Shown: one piece after another, positions 44,567 to 52,402 of the stretch | Layout: each line of letters starts with the position of its first letter | How positions within the stretch are numbered: the first letter of the stretch is position 1 | Assembly (NCBI GenBank): GCA_965226435.1 | Contig: CBDDCY010000007.1 | Coordinates: 62,001 to 126,000 of the forward strand | Direction of reading: 5' to 3' | DNA length: 64,000 nucleotides | Source: UBA6623 sp965226435 | GTDB lineage: Bacteria > Acidobacteriota > Terriglobia > Bryobacterales > UBA6623 | Program-made: the position numbers and the translations under genes | Notes under the pieces: model-generated | Seen by the model: the letters and a program-made list of their open reading frames with translations, nothing else | What the model was told of the DNA's origin: nothing | Database searches by the model: none

Positions 44567-44607
44567 CGGGACGACTTGCAGCCGCGAAGCGGCGACAGGA
44601 GCCTCAG

Positions 44608-44638
44608 CCCAGGGTGGAGCCGAAGGCGGAACCCTGGG
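44608..44638. repeat. CCCAGGGT...ACCCTGGG hairpin repeat
   Basis: Perfect 8-bp stem around a 15-nt loop, in a GC-rich noncoding stretch (44542-44788) between the glycerophosphodiesterase and the BON gene. It resembles dispersed hairpin repeats of Planctomycetes and Acidobacteriota, and might also act as a bidirectional terminator for the converging genes. Confidence 0.55.
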
Positions 44639-44788
44639 TGGAACCCCCACTCGGGAGAGCCCTGGAGGGGCGGCGGGAAGCTTTCGCCCGACCCTTCGGC
44701 CCGTCAACACCTATTTTTTCACAGCCCCTCGGCAGGCGGTATGCGATGAAACCGGTGACCCCAACCACGCCGGCGTAACCTCCCCCTG

Positions 44789-45118
44789 TCAGCGCCGCAC
44801 GCGGACCTGGTTGACAACTTTCTTGACGCCCTTGACCTTCTTCAAGATCTTATCGACCCGCCGCCGCAACTTCTCGGTTTCCACCAAACCCGTCACCGTC
44901 ACGGCCCCTTCCTCGACCGCCACTTCAAGCGCATTCGTCTTGAGCTCAGGATCATTGACGAGTCTCCGCATCACGCGGTCGTAGACGATGTCGTCGGGGT
45001 TCTCGTCCTGGGCGGGGAGTGGAGCAACCAACAACAAGAGAACGAGCAAGAGCCCGACTCCGGCTCGCGGCAGCAACCATCCGTATCGCGCGCGGCTATG
45101 AGACACATTCATCACCAA
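44789..45118 (-). CDS. BON-domain protein, exported, 109 aa
   Basis: Signal or anchor sequence (AGVGLLLVLLLLVAPLPAQ) then one BON domain (DRVMRRLVNDPELKTNALEV, then GAVTVTGLVETEKLRRRVDK and VNQVRVRR). BON proteins bind membranes or lipids in the periplasm. The true start may be the ATG at 45112 rather than 45118. It converges on the glycerophosphodiesterase gene. Confidence 0.82.
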   Translation of the reverse strand: MVMNVSHSRARYGWLLPRAGVGLLLVLLLLVAPLPAQDENPDDIVYDRVMRRLVNDPELKTNALEVAVEEGAVTVTGLVETEKLRRRVDKILKKVKGVKKVVNQVRVRR

Positions 45119-45154
45119 TCTATTATCGCCCTCCTGCCGCCGACCGTCACAGCT

Positions 45155-46084
45155 TCACGATTTACCCAACATCTGATGAAAATCGAGCGACTTCACAAAG
45201 CTCGATTGCTCGCGCCACTTCGGCCGAACCTTGACGAAGAGTTCCAGGAAGACATGGTTGCCGAACCAAGTCTCCAATTGGTGACGGGCCGCTGACCCGA
45301 CTTGTTTCAATGTAGCGCCCTGAGAGCCGACGAGAATCTTCTTCTGCCCCGGGCGCTCAACATACACCGTGGCCGAGATCCGCAGCAAGCCGCTAAGCTT
45401 CTGCTTCCGGCTCGTCGAACGCGGCGGTTCCTGCTCCCATTGGTCCACAATCACCGCTACCGAGTGGGGCACCTCCTGCCGCGTCTCCTCGATCACCTTC
45501 TCTCGAATGAACTCGGCCGCCAGGAATTTCTCGGGCTGGTCGGTGATGTAGTCTTCCGGATAGAAAGCCGGCGCTTCCGGTAAGCGCTCGAAAATCAGCC
45601 TGACCAGTAAATCAACGTTTTCGCCCGCGAACGCCGAAAGAGGAACAATCTCTTCGAACGTCCGCGTCTCTCCATAGCGTTCGAGCAGCGGCAGCAGCCG
45701 TTGTTTCGACCGCAATAAATCGATCTTATTCAATCCCAGCAACAGCGGTACGCCCAGCTTCTTCGCCGTCTCCACGGCGGCCGCGTCCCCTCGTCCCGGT
45801 GGTTGCGTTGCGTCGACAAGCACCACCGCCAGCCCGCAGCCCGACGTCGCGCGCCGCACCTCTTGCATCATGCGCCGGCCGAGCTCTTGGCGGGGTTCGT
45901 GGATGCCCGGGCTGTCGACGAAAACAATTTGCCCTTCCGGACGAGTGACAACTCCTTGGATGGCGTCGCGCGTCGTTTGCGGCTTATCGGCGGTAATCGA
46001 AATTTTCGTGCCGACCAATTGGTTCAGCAAGGTCGACTTGCCGACGTTGGGCCGACCCAGGATCGCTACGAAACCGGCCTTCAT
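45155..46084 (-). CDS. era: GTPase Era, 309 aa
   Basis: Assembly factor of the 30S ribosomal subunit. G1 GRPNVGKST, G3 DSPGIHEP, G4 NKID are present, with a C-terminal KH domain (KKILVGSQGATLKQVGSAAR) that binds 16S rRNA. I place the start at ATG 46084 (MKAGFVAILGRPN), overlapping the CorC stop by 4 nt; a longer upstream frame is not supported. Last gene of the phoH-ybeY-corC-era series. Confidence 0.95.
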   Translation of the reverse strand: MKAGFVAILGRPNVGKSTLLNQLVGTKISITADKPQTTRDAIQGVVTRPEGQIVFVDSPGIHEPRQELGRRMMQEVRRATSGCGLAVVLVDATQPPGRGDAAAVETAKKLGVPLLLGLNKIDLLRSKQRLLPLLERYGETRTFEEIVPLSAFAGENVDLLVRLIFERLPEAPAFYPEDYITDQPEKFLAAEFIREKVIEETRQEVPHSVAVIVDQWEQEPPRSTSRKQKLSGLLRISATVYVERPGQKKILVGSQGATLKQVGSAARHQLETWFGNHVFLELFVKVRPKWREQSSFVKSLDFHQMLGKS

Positions 46085-47382
46085 CGGCTCGACTCGGAGG
46101 CGCTCTTCTCCGACGACGAGGGTTCCCCGTTCTCGGTGACGCGCCGAATTCGCACACTCGACACTTTGCGTTGATCGCCCGAAAGCACTTCGACCTGAAT
46201 TCCGTCCAGTGAAACCTTCGCGCCCGGCGACGGCACTTTCCCCAGGTGTTCGCACACCAGACCGCCGATCGTCGTCGACTCGATCTCCTCGCCGGGCCGA
46301 AAACCAACCAGATCCTCGAGCCGATCCAAGTCCACGTTGCCGTCAAGAATGAACGAGTGATCGGCTTGCTCGACGACGTCGGAAGGCGAATCCGACTCGT
46401 CGTGAATTTCTCCGACGATCTCTTCCATCAGGTCTTCCATCGTCACCAGCCCGGCCGTCTGGCCGTACTCGTCGACGACAATCGACATCTGCGCATTGTT
46501 CTCCTGCATCTCGCGCAACAATTCGTTGATCGGCTTCGTCTCCGGCACCAGCCCCACCGGTCGCATCAGCTCGCGAACGCGAACCAATGCCCCCCGGCTC
46601 TCATCGATATCGAGCGTATCCCGCGTGTGAACCAAGCCCACGATATTGTCGATGTCCTCCTCGAAAACCGGCACCCTTGAAATCTCCGTGTCGATCAATA
46701 ACCGCCACAATTCTTCAACCGTCCGGCCCGCCTCGATCGCGACCACCCGCGGACGAGGGGTGACAACTTCCCTCACCGTTTTGTCCCCGAATTCGACGAC
46801 CGACTGAATCAGCTTACGGTCTTCCAGTCCGATCAGCCCTTCTTCTTCCCCGGCGTCGAGCAAGGCCTCGATGTCTTCCCCGGGCGTCGCCGCCCCGTTG
46901 CCTCGCGGCTCTTCGGCGCTCAGCTCGGCAACCGATGAAACGAAATGGACCAGCAAGGCGAACGGTTTCGTCACCCACCCGATCAGCTTCGCAACAGGCA
47001 GCAGCCGTTCCATCCAACGACCCGATGTCCGCCGCAGTAAGACGTCCGGCACGATGTGGGCGAAGAAAATGACCGCCGTCACCGCGAGAATCGCCACTTC
47101 TCCGATCGCTTCGGAAACGGCGCGCCCCTCGGTGAAAAACAAGAGCGTAAGAACGAGCACCAGCGCGACCAGCGCCAATTGTCGCGCCAGAGCAAAGCGA
47201 AACAGACCTTGCTGCGCGTCCATGCCCAGCCGCGGCTTCAAAGCTTCCTCGAAATGCTTGAGGGTTTCCGGGTTTTCTCGCGCTCGAATCGGCAGCGAAT
47301 GAACGAACAACAAATGCACGTACGAGGCCAGCGTCGCAACGCCGCACAGCAGCACCGCCGGTACGATCCAAAGCCATGTCAT
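46081..47382 (-). CDS. CorC/HlyC-family CBS protein with membrane domain, 433 aa
   Basis: N-terminal membrane region (starting MTWLWIVPAVLLCGVATLAS), two CBS domains (VVTPRPRVVAIEAGRTVEEL and LMRPVGLVPETKPINELLRE) and a C-terminal CorC_HlyC domain ending near residue 420. Often described as a magnesium/cobalt efflux-related protein. ATG 47382 overlaps the YbeY stop by 4 nt, which decides the start against an upstream in-frame ATG at 47433. Confidence 0.88.
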   Translation of the reverse strand: MTWLWIVPAVLLCGVATLASYVHLLFVHSLPIRARENPETLKHFEEALKPRLGMDAQQGLFRFALARQLALVALVLVLTLLFFTEGRAVSEAIGEVAILAVTAVIFFAHIVPDVLLRRTSGRWMERLLPVAKLIGWVTKPFALLVHFVSSVAELSAEEPRGNGAATPGEDIEALLDAGEEEGLIGLEDRKLIQSVVEFGDKTVREVVTPRPRVVAIEAGRTVEELWRLLIDTEISRVPVFEEDIDNIVGLVHTRDTLDIDESRGALVRVRELMRPVGLVPETKPINELLREMQENNAQMSIVVDEYGQTAGLVTMEDLMEEIVGEIHDESDSPSDVVEQADHSFILDGNVDLDRLEDLVGFRPGEEIESTTIGGLVCEHLGKVPSPGAKVSLDGIQVEVLSGDQRKVSSVRIRRVTENGEPSSSEKSASESSR

Positions 47383-47843
47383 CGATCCGCTCGCTCCACC
47401 AAACCCGCGGGCAAGCCGAACTTCTTGCGCCAACGAGTCTCCGCTCGACGCATGCGGCCGCCGTCGGTCTCGTGATCGTATCCCATCAGGTGCAGCAACC
47501 CGTGCAAAGTCAAAATCTTCAATTCCTGCTCCACCGAATGCCCGTAATCACTCGCTTGCCGCTCGGCCCGCGCCGCCGAGATCAGAATATCCCCCAGCCG
47601 GCCGTCCTCGCCGTCGGGAAACGAGAGCACATCGGTGGCCGACGATCGACCGCGAAACCGCCGGTTGGCGCAGCGCACGGCGTCGTCGGTGGAAACGAGC
47701 ACGGCGAACTCACGCCGGACCGCCGGCTCGCCGTGCAGTCGCGTGAGGAAAGCCGCGAAGTCGTCTTCATCGAAGCCGACCTTGCGTTGCCGGTTGAGAT
47801 ACCAAGGAGGATCGTCGTTGTTGGTTTCCGCCATCGCTTTCAT
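47379..47843 (-). CDS. ybeY: Endoribonuclease YbeY, ~154 aa
   Basis: Single-strand RNase for rRNA maturation. It has the zinc motif HGLLHLMGYDHETD and the upstream ATDVLSFPDGEDGRLGDILI. Start is either ATG 47843 (MKAMAETNN) or 47834; the first lies 10 bp after the phoH stop. It overlaps corC by 4 nt. phoH-ybeY-corC-era is a conserved operon in many bacteria. Confidence 0.93.
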   Translation of the reverse strand: MKAMAETNNDDPPWYLNRQRKVGFDEDDFAAFLTRLHGEPAVRREFAVLVSTDDAVRCANRRFRGRSSATDVLSFPDGEDGRLGDILISAARAERQASDYGHSVEQELKILTLHGLLHLMGYDHETDGGRMRRAETRWRKKFGLPAGLVERADR

Positions 47844-47853
47844 GCTTCGGGGG

Positions 47854-48876
47854 TTAGGCGCCCTCCGAACCGCCTTCGGTCCCGTCCTCGGATACGCCGG
47901 CGCCGGAATCCCGCTCAACACGTGGGTGCTGATAGACGTCGTAAGCCCGCACGATGCGCTGCACCAAATCGTGCCGCACGACGTCTTTCTCGTCGAAATA
48001 GACAAACGAAATGTCCTCCACCGCGCCGAGCACGTCGATCACCTCGATCAGGCCGCTGCGCCTGCCCGACGGCAGGTCGATCTGCGTGATATCGCCGGTG
48101 ATCACCGCCTTCGATCCGAATCCCAACCGCGTGATGAACATCTTCATCTGCTCGGCGGTGGCGTTTTGCCCTTCGTCGAGAATAATAAAACAATCGTTCA
48201 GCGAACGGCCCCTCATAAACGCCAGCGGAGCGATCTCGATCAAGCCTTTTTCGAGCAGCTTTTCGACGCGGTCGCTGTCGAGCATGTCGTAGAGCGCGTC
48301 GTAGAGAGGACGTAGATAAGGATCGATCTTCTGCTGCAAGGTTCCCGGCAGAAACCCCAACCGTTCACCCGCTTCGACCGCCGGGCGAGCCAGGACAATG
48401 CGACGGACTTTCTTGTTCAGAAATTCCGAAACCGCCATGGCCACCGCCAAGTAGGTCTTTCCGGTTCCGGCCGGGCCCACGCCAAAGACCATATCGCAGC
48501 GCTCCATGGCCTCGAAATAGCGCATTTGGTTGACGCTGCGCGGAGCCAGCGTCTTACGCCCGAAGTTACGCTGGCGGCTGCTGATGACCAGATTGCGCAA
48601 CGTCAATTGCGGGTCGGAGGCAACGACCCGCAAGAAACTCTTCAAGTCGCCGTTGGTGAAGCGATGCCCCTCGTGCCACAGAAACTCATAATCGGCGACC
48701 ATCGCCTCCACCTGCCGCACCTGTTCCGGCGCGCCTTCGATCTCGAGGCTGTCCTCGAGCAACTGCGTCTTGACGTCGAGAGAGTCTTCGAGCAGTCGAA
48801 TGTTTTCGTCGCGCGTTCCAAAAAACGGCTCGATGCCTCCGCTGATGGGTACGCGTGTTTTCGTCGTGGTGCTCAG
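47854..48876 (-). CDS. phoH: PhoH-family ATPase, ~340 aa, probable CTG start
   Basis: Contains Walker A GPAGTGKTYLA and Walker B CFIILDEGQNA, and the KKVRRIVLARPAVEAGERLG segment of PhoH/PhoL ATPases. The in-frame ATG at 48762 (codon for MLEDSLEI) would cut the conserved N-terminal region FFGTRDENIRLLEDSL, which is readable further upstream in the same frame. That frame has a TAA just before 48888 and no ATG, GTG or TTG between; a CTG at 48876 lies 6 nt after an ideal AGGAGG (48883-48888). The CTG start is therefore the best reading, though a missed indel is possible. First gene of the operon. Confidence 0.88.
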   Translation of the reverse strand: MSTTTKTRVPISGGIEPFFGTRDENIRLLEDSLDVKTQLLEDSLEIEGAPEQVRQVEAMVADYEFLWHEGHRFTNGDLKSFLRVVASDPQLTLRNLVISSRQRNFGRKTLAPRSVNQMRYFEAMERCDMVFGVGPAGTGKTYLAVAMAVSEFLNKKVRRIVLARPAVEAGERLGFLPGTLQQKIDPYLRPLYDALYDMLDSDRVEKLLEKGLIEIAPLAFMRGRSLNDCFIILDEGQNATAEQMKMFITRLGFGSKAVITGDITQIDLPSGRRSGLIEVIDVLGAVEDISFVYFDEKDVVRHDLVQRIVRAYDVYQHPRVERDSGAGVSEDGTEGGSEGA

Positions 48877-49078
48877 CCGTCGCCTCCTTTACTCGGACCG
48901 GCAAATACTTGAAAACCGGTCGCCGCGGAAGACGGATAAGACTTGTCGGAGTGCGACAAGCTCGGCAAGAAAGGGGGGAAGCGGAAAGTCCGCCCGAGCG
49001 GCTGCGCTTGAAGGCGCGGAAGGGTCGTCCATCGCTACCCGTGACTATAGCCCACCCCCCGGGGCAAGTCAATGTCAA

Positions 49079-50655
49079 GAGGCGATAGAAATGTCCCCTT
49101 GGTTAGCCCGGTAGAAATGTCCCCTTTTAAGTAAAAGGATAGTAGTCGTAGGGGCTTGTGGGAATGTGGGAATCGCACAGCGATTTCCAAGGGGCTGGGG
49201 GAAACGTGGGAAACCCGAGCGATGAGGTTCGAAGCTCCTCGTCGGCTGCCGAGGGTTTTCCTCGTTTTCCACGGCCCCGTCATTTCCACAGCCCTCTTCA
49301 CGCGGTCGCCGCCCGTTTTTTCGGCTTCAACGGCGCGCGCCAAGGGTGATTCGCCGGCGGTGTGCGCGGCTGCGGCGCCAGGCGCGGTTTCGGCTCCGGC
49401 CGCACCTTGGGGAGCGGCTTGGCGATCTCGTCGAACGCCACCGTTCTCCCCTCGAACACCACCCGCAACTCGCCCTCGCGCGCTTGCTGCACGGTTACTC
49501 TCGCGCCTGCGCCCAGAGCCTGATTGCGCTGCGGTTTCAACTGCGGAAAACGGTTCTCGAAACGTACCACCAGGTCGTTGGACACCACCCGCTCTCCCTC
49601 CAAGCAAAACACCCACTTCAAGTCCAAACGCTTCGATAAGCGCCGATGAAAGTCCGCTCCCGCTGACGGCTCAGAGGCGAACTTGGCGTTGTGCTCTGGC
49701 AGATACTGCTCGTCGAGATAGCGGTTCGCCGCCTCGTAATCGGCAATGCCTTTGAGCCGCATCTTCTTGATCAGGCGGTCTTGATGGGTGCCGTGATGGC
49801 GCTCCACGCGGCCCTTCGCTTGCGGTGACGAAGCGGCGATGATACCAATGCCGAGCTTGGCGCACATGCGTCCGAACTGCGTCTCGGGCTCGATGCCTTC
49901 CAGCGCTTCACGCGACGTTGGCCGGCGCTTGTAGACGTTCTTCCAGTCGCAATACAACGCCTTCGGAACGCCGTATTGACGCACCCAGGCTTCGAGCAGA
50001 TCGGCCGCCGCCCAAGTCGTTTCCTCGCTCGAGAAACGGCACAGCGCCAGACCGGTCGCATCGTCGACGAAGTTCATCAGGCAACCTTTCCGCCCGCGCG
50101 CTTCGAGCCACTCGTGGTGCGAACCGTCGACCTGGATCAGCTCGCCCAAGTGCGCTTTACGCCGCCGCCGCGAGCGATGCGGCCGGCGCTTGCGGCGGCG
50201 GCTCCACAGGCCCTCGGCGAGCATCCAGAGCCGCAGTGTTCGCACCGATAGTTTCAGATCGTGGTCTGTCCACAAATGCTCGGCCGCCAGCGTCGGCCCG
50301 AAGCGCTCGTGCGGCTCGCCGGAGTAGTGTTCGCGCACCAGTTGCAGCACTCGCTTGCGAACTTCCGCCGGCTTGGCGCGGTTCGATACCCGGCCCACGT
50401 TGCCGTGCTTCAATGCTTTTGTCCCTCCCGCGCTGTAGCGCCTCCAGATCCGCTTGGTCTGGCGATAACTGATATCGAGTATCCGCGCCGCCTCGCTCAG
50501 CTTCAACTCGCCTCGCTTCACCCGGCCCAGTACCTCGCCCCGTCTCAATTCCTTGTCGTTCATCCATGTCCTCTCCAATCTAGGCTCCTCCTTCGGAGCC
50601 TTAGATTAGGGGACATTTCTATCGCCCTCTCAAGGGGACATTATCATCGCCCTTC
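49079..50655 (-). mobile_element. ISNCY/IS1202-like insertion sequence, ~1.58 kb
   Basis: Inverted ends of about 48 bp: left GAGGCGATAGAAATGTCCCC from 49079 and right GAAGGGCGATGATAATGTCC from 50655 (reverse strand). Each end carries two copies of a ~20-bp motif centred on AAATGTCCCCTT, about 26 bp apart. Enclosed is one transposase gene. I cannot identify a clean target-site duplication. Family name is by transposase resemblance and is tentative. Confidence 0.75.
49298..50578 (-). CDS. Transposase (ISNCY-like, DDE integrase core), 426 aa
   Basis: N-terminal helix-turn-helix (LSEAARILDISYRQTKRIWR), then an rve-type catalytic domain: VDGSHHEWLEARG (first Asp), YCDWKNVYKRR (second Asp) and SSPQAKGRVERHHGTHQDRL (Glu). 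The C-terminal tail is basic. The frame is intact, so the element may be active. The start is at 50578; the downstream MNDKELRRGE at residue 6 is an alternative. The right terminal repeats lie directly upstream. Confidence 0.85.
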   Translation of the reverse strand: MERTWMNDKELRRGEVLGRVKRGELKLSEAARILDISYRQTKRIWRRYSAGGTKALKHGNVGRVSNRAKPAEVRKRVLQLVREHYSGEPHERFGPTLAAEHLWTDHDLKLSVRTLRLWMLAEGLWSRRRKRRPHRSRRRRKAHLGELIQVDGSHHEWLEARGRKGCLMNFVDDATGLALCRFSSEETTWAAADLLEAWVRQYGVPKALYCDWKNVYKRRPTSREALEGIEPETQFGRMCAKLGIGIIAASSPQAKGRVERHHGTHQDRLIKKMRLKGIADYEAANRYLDEQYLPEHNAKFASEPSAGADFHRRLSKRLDLKWVFCLEGERVVSNDLVVRFENRFPQLKPQRNQALGAGARVTVQQAREGELRVVFEGRTVAFDEIAKPLPKVRPEPKPRLAPQPRTPPANHPWRAPLKPKKRAATA

Positions 50656-50660
50656 AACAA

Positions 50661-50722
50661 TGCAACCGGGGCGCTCGATCAGGTTCGTCGCGCCGGCGCA
50701 AGGACGGTCGAACCGACGGCGA
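50661..50722 (-). pseudogene. Possible toxin remnant after the orphan antitoxin
   Basis: Immediately after the antitoxin (ATGA overlap) a start codon opens a 15-codon frame MIAVGSTVLAPARRT, which then stops just before the IS end. PIN toxins typically begin MIxVDTSVLVxA, so this could be the stub of a vapC-like gene deleted by the IS. Very short, so only suggestive. Confidence 0.3.
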
Positions 50723-50968
50723 TCATTCGAGGTAGCCACTCTCAATTTCCGCGATCATCTGTTTCGGGTCGGCCGTGGGAAAGTTGTATTCAGCGGCTCG
50801 TTGAATGGCACGAAGTTTCGATGCGACCTCATTGGCTGGCTCCGGCCTTCGAGCGGCTCGCAGTGTTTGCCGAACCCATTCGGAGACCGTGAGCCCGTTC
50901 GCTCGCGCGGCTTGGCGGATCTCTTCGAACTCATCATCGTCGAAGACGACATGGAGCCTCTTGCTCAT
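50723..50968 (-). CDS. Ribbon-helix-helix antitoxin-like protein, 81 aa
   Basis: Short protein MSKRLHVVFDDDEFEEIRQA, then RANGLTVSEWVRQTLRAAR, a ribbon-helix-helix DNA-binding domain, followed by a C-terminal tail (DPKQMIAEIESGYLE) typical of toxin-binding antitoxins. No complete toxin follows: the IS end lies 68 bp downstream. It is divergent in family from VapB at 30361. Likely an orphan after IS insertion, or a regulator of other genes. Confidence 0.65.
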   Translation of the reverse strand: MSKRLHVVFDDDEFEEIRQAARANGLTVSEWVRQTLRAARRPEPANEVASKLRAIQRAAEYNFPTADPKQMIAEIESGYLE

Positions 50969-51012
50969 GCTTTCGGTATATCACACCCGGCCGTACCCAA
51001 CCGTTACTCCCC

Positions 51013-52164
51013 TCACTCCTTCCCGTTGACCTTCTTGATAAACGCAATTTCGTCCTCGATATACGCCCCGCCGTCGGTGCGAAAAATGTCGTGGAACCAC
51101 AGCTTCGGCTCCGCCGTGTAGGTCGACGTCCAGGAATCCCACGGATAGATCGTTTGCGACTTCCCGGCCACGAAGCCCCAGTTATAGGCGGCGATGTTCT
51201 CTTCCTTGAAGTAGGACAAGACCGGGTCGAACGTGCTGCCCCGCGGCCGCGCCATGTATTCGGTACACAACAACGGCCGACCGTGCACCCGAAGCGACTC
51301 GACCCGCTGTCGGGTTGACTCGATCGCGTCATAGCTGTGGAACGTGATCACGTCGGAGTTCTCCAACATGAAGCGATTGATGGGCGAGAGCGCCTCGGGC
51401 GGCGCCCATTCCTCCCGCCAGACGCCGGCGGTCAGCGGTTGGCTCGGGTTGACTTCGCGCGCCCAAGCGAACGTCCGCTCGAGCAGCGCCAGGGCGACTT
51501 CGGCTTTATTCGGCAACTCTTTGTCACCGTAGCTGTTGGCGTTGGGGTTGTCGGGCTCGTTGAACAAATCCCAGGCCTGAACGCGCTGATCATCCTTGTA
51601 ATGACCGATCACGCCTTTGACAAATCCTTCCAGTTCGTCGTAGCGCGAAGGGTCCCGAAGAATTTCGGCGCCGGGACTTTGGATCCAACCGGAATTGTGC
51701 AAATGCGGCTTCGGCTCTCGCTGCGGCCCGAGTTTCGGGTAAGGGTCCCACACGCCGTCGAAGAGAACAAACATCACGCCGATCCCGTGACTGTCCGCGA
51801 TTTCGAGAAAACGGTCGGTGCGCGAGAGAAAGCCCTCGGCGTCTTGTTGCCAAAGCAAATCATGCAAGTAGACCCGCATAGTGTTGAAGCCGAGATCCTC
51901 GCCCCACCCCAGTTCGCGGTCGATGGTTTCCGGGTCGAAGCTGTCGGCCTGCCACATTTCCAATTGATTGATCGCCGAGCTTGGGCTGAAATTCGAACCC
52001 GAAAGCCACCCGATCCGCTCATACCATTGGTTGGCGCGTTCCGCCGACCAACGCGAGCCATCAGTCGGCGTCGCTTCCACCGGCGTCTCGGCCGGCTCCG
52101 AGCCGCAAGCAGCGAAGGCCATCGTGATCAAAAACAGTGATGTGACGCGGATTTTGTGCATCAT
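51013..52164 (-). CDS. Lipoprotein glycoside hydrolase (GH5-like fold), 383 aa
   Basis: Lipoprotein signal MMHKIRVTSLFLITMAFAAC with the lipobox Cys at residue 20. A TIM-barrel glycosidase follows: FNTMRVYLHDLLW, WDLFNEPDNPN with the acid/base Glu, and LLCTEYMARPRG with the candidate nucleophile Glu, separated by the usual distance. It probably acts at the outer membrane on a beta-glucan or mannan; the substrate is not evident. No PUL partners are nearby. Confidence 0.75.
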   Translation of the reverse strand: MMHKIRVTSLFLITMAFAACGSEPAETPVEATPTDGSRWSAERANQWYERIGWLSGSNFSPSSAINQLEMWQADSFDPETIDRELGWGEDLGFNTMRVYLHDLLWQQDAEGFLSRTDRFLEIADSHGIGVMFVLFDGVWDPYPKLGPQREPKPHLHNSGWIQSPGAEILRDPSRYDELEGFVKGVIGHYKDDQRVQAWDLFNEPDNPNANSYGDKELPNKAEVALALLERTFAWAREVNPSQPLTAGVWREEWAPPEALSPINRFMLENSDVITFHSYDAIESTRQRVESLRVHGRPLLCTEYMARPRGSTFDPVLSYFKEENIAAYNWGFVAGKSQTIYPWDSWTSTYTAEPKLWFHDIFRTDGGAYIEDEIAFIKKVNGKE

Positions 52165-52402
52165 TTCGATTGCTCCACAAATTCAGAAGACCCTTCACTC
52201 TACCCAACAATCGGTCCGGCCCGGTCCCCGGGAGTCTGTCGCCCTCGCGTCACCCGACTCCCTTCCGACTCCGATGACAGGGGCTCCGGAACAAGTCTCG
52301 AAATACGGCTCAGCGCTTGGTCCGCCGCACGGGTTCATGTCGTGTTCGCGACGAAACAACGGCGCTCCCTTCTCATGAAATTCCGTGGGTGAAAGCGGCA
52401 GG
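52165..52402. other. Intergenic stretch
   Basis: Contains no supported gene. The end near 52,420 holds a short tandem GCAATCGGTGGG repeat that belongs to the C-terminal CPTDCPTD codons of the adjacent gene. Confidence 0.3.
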
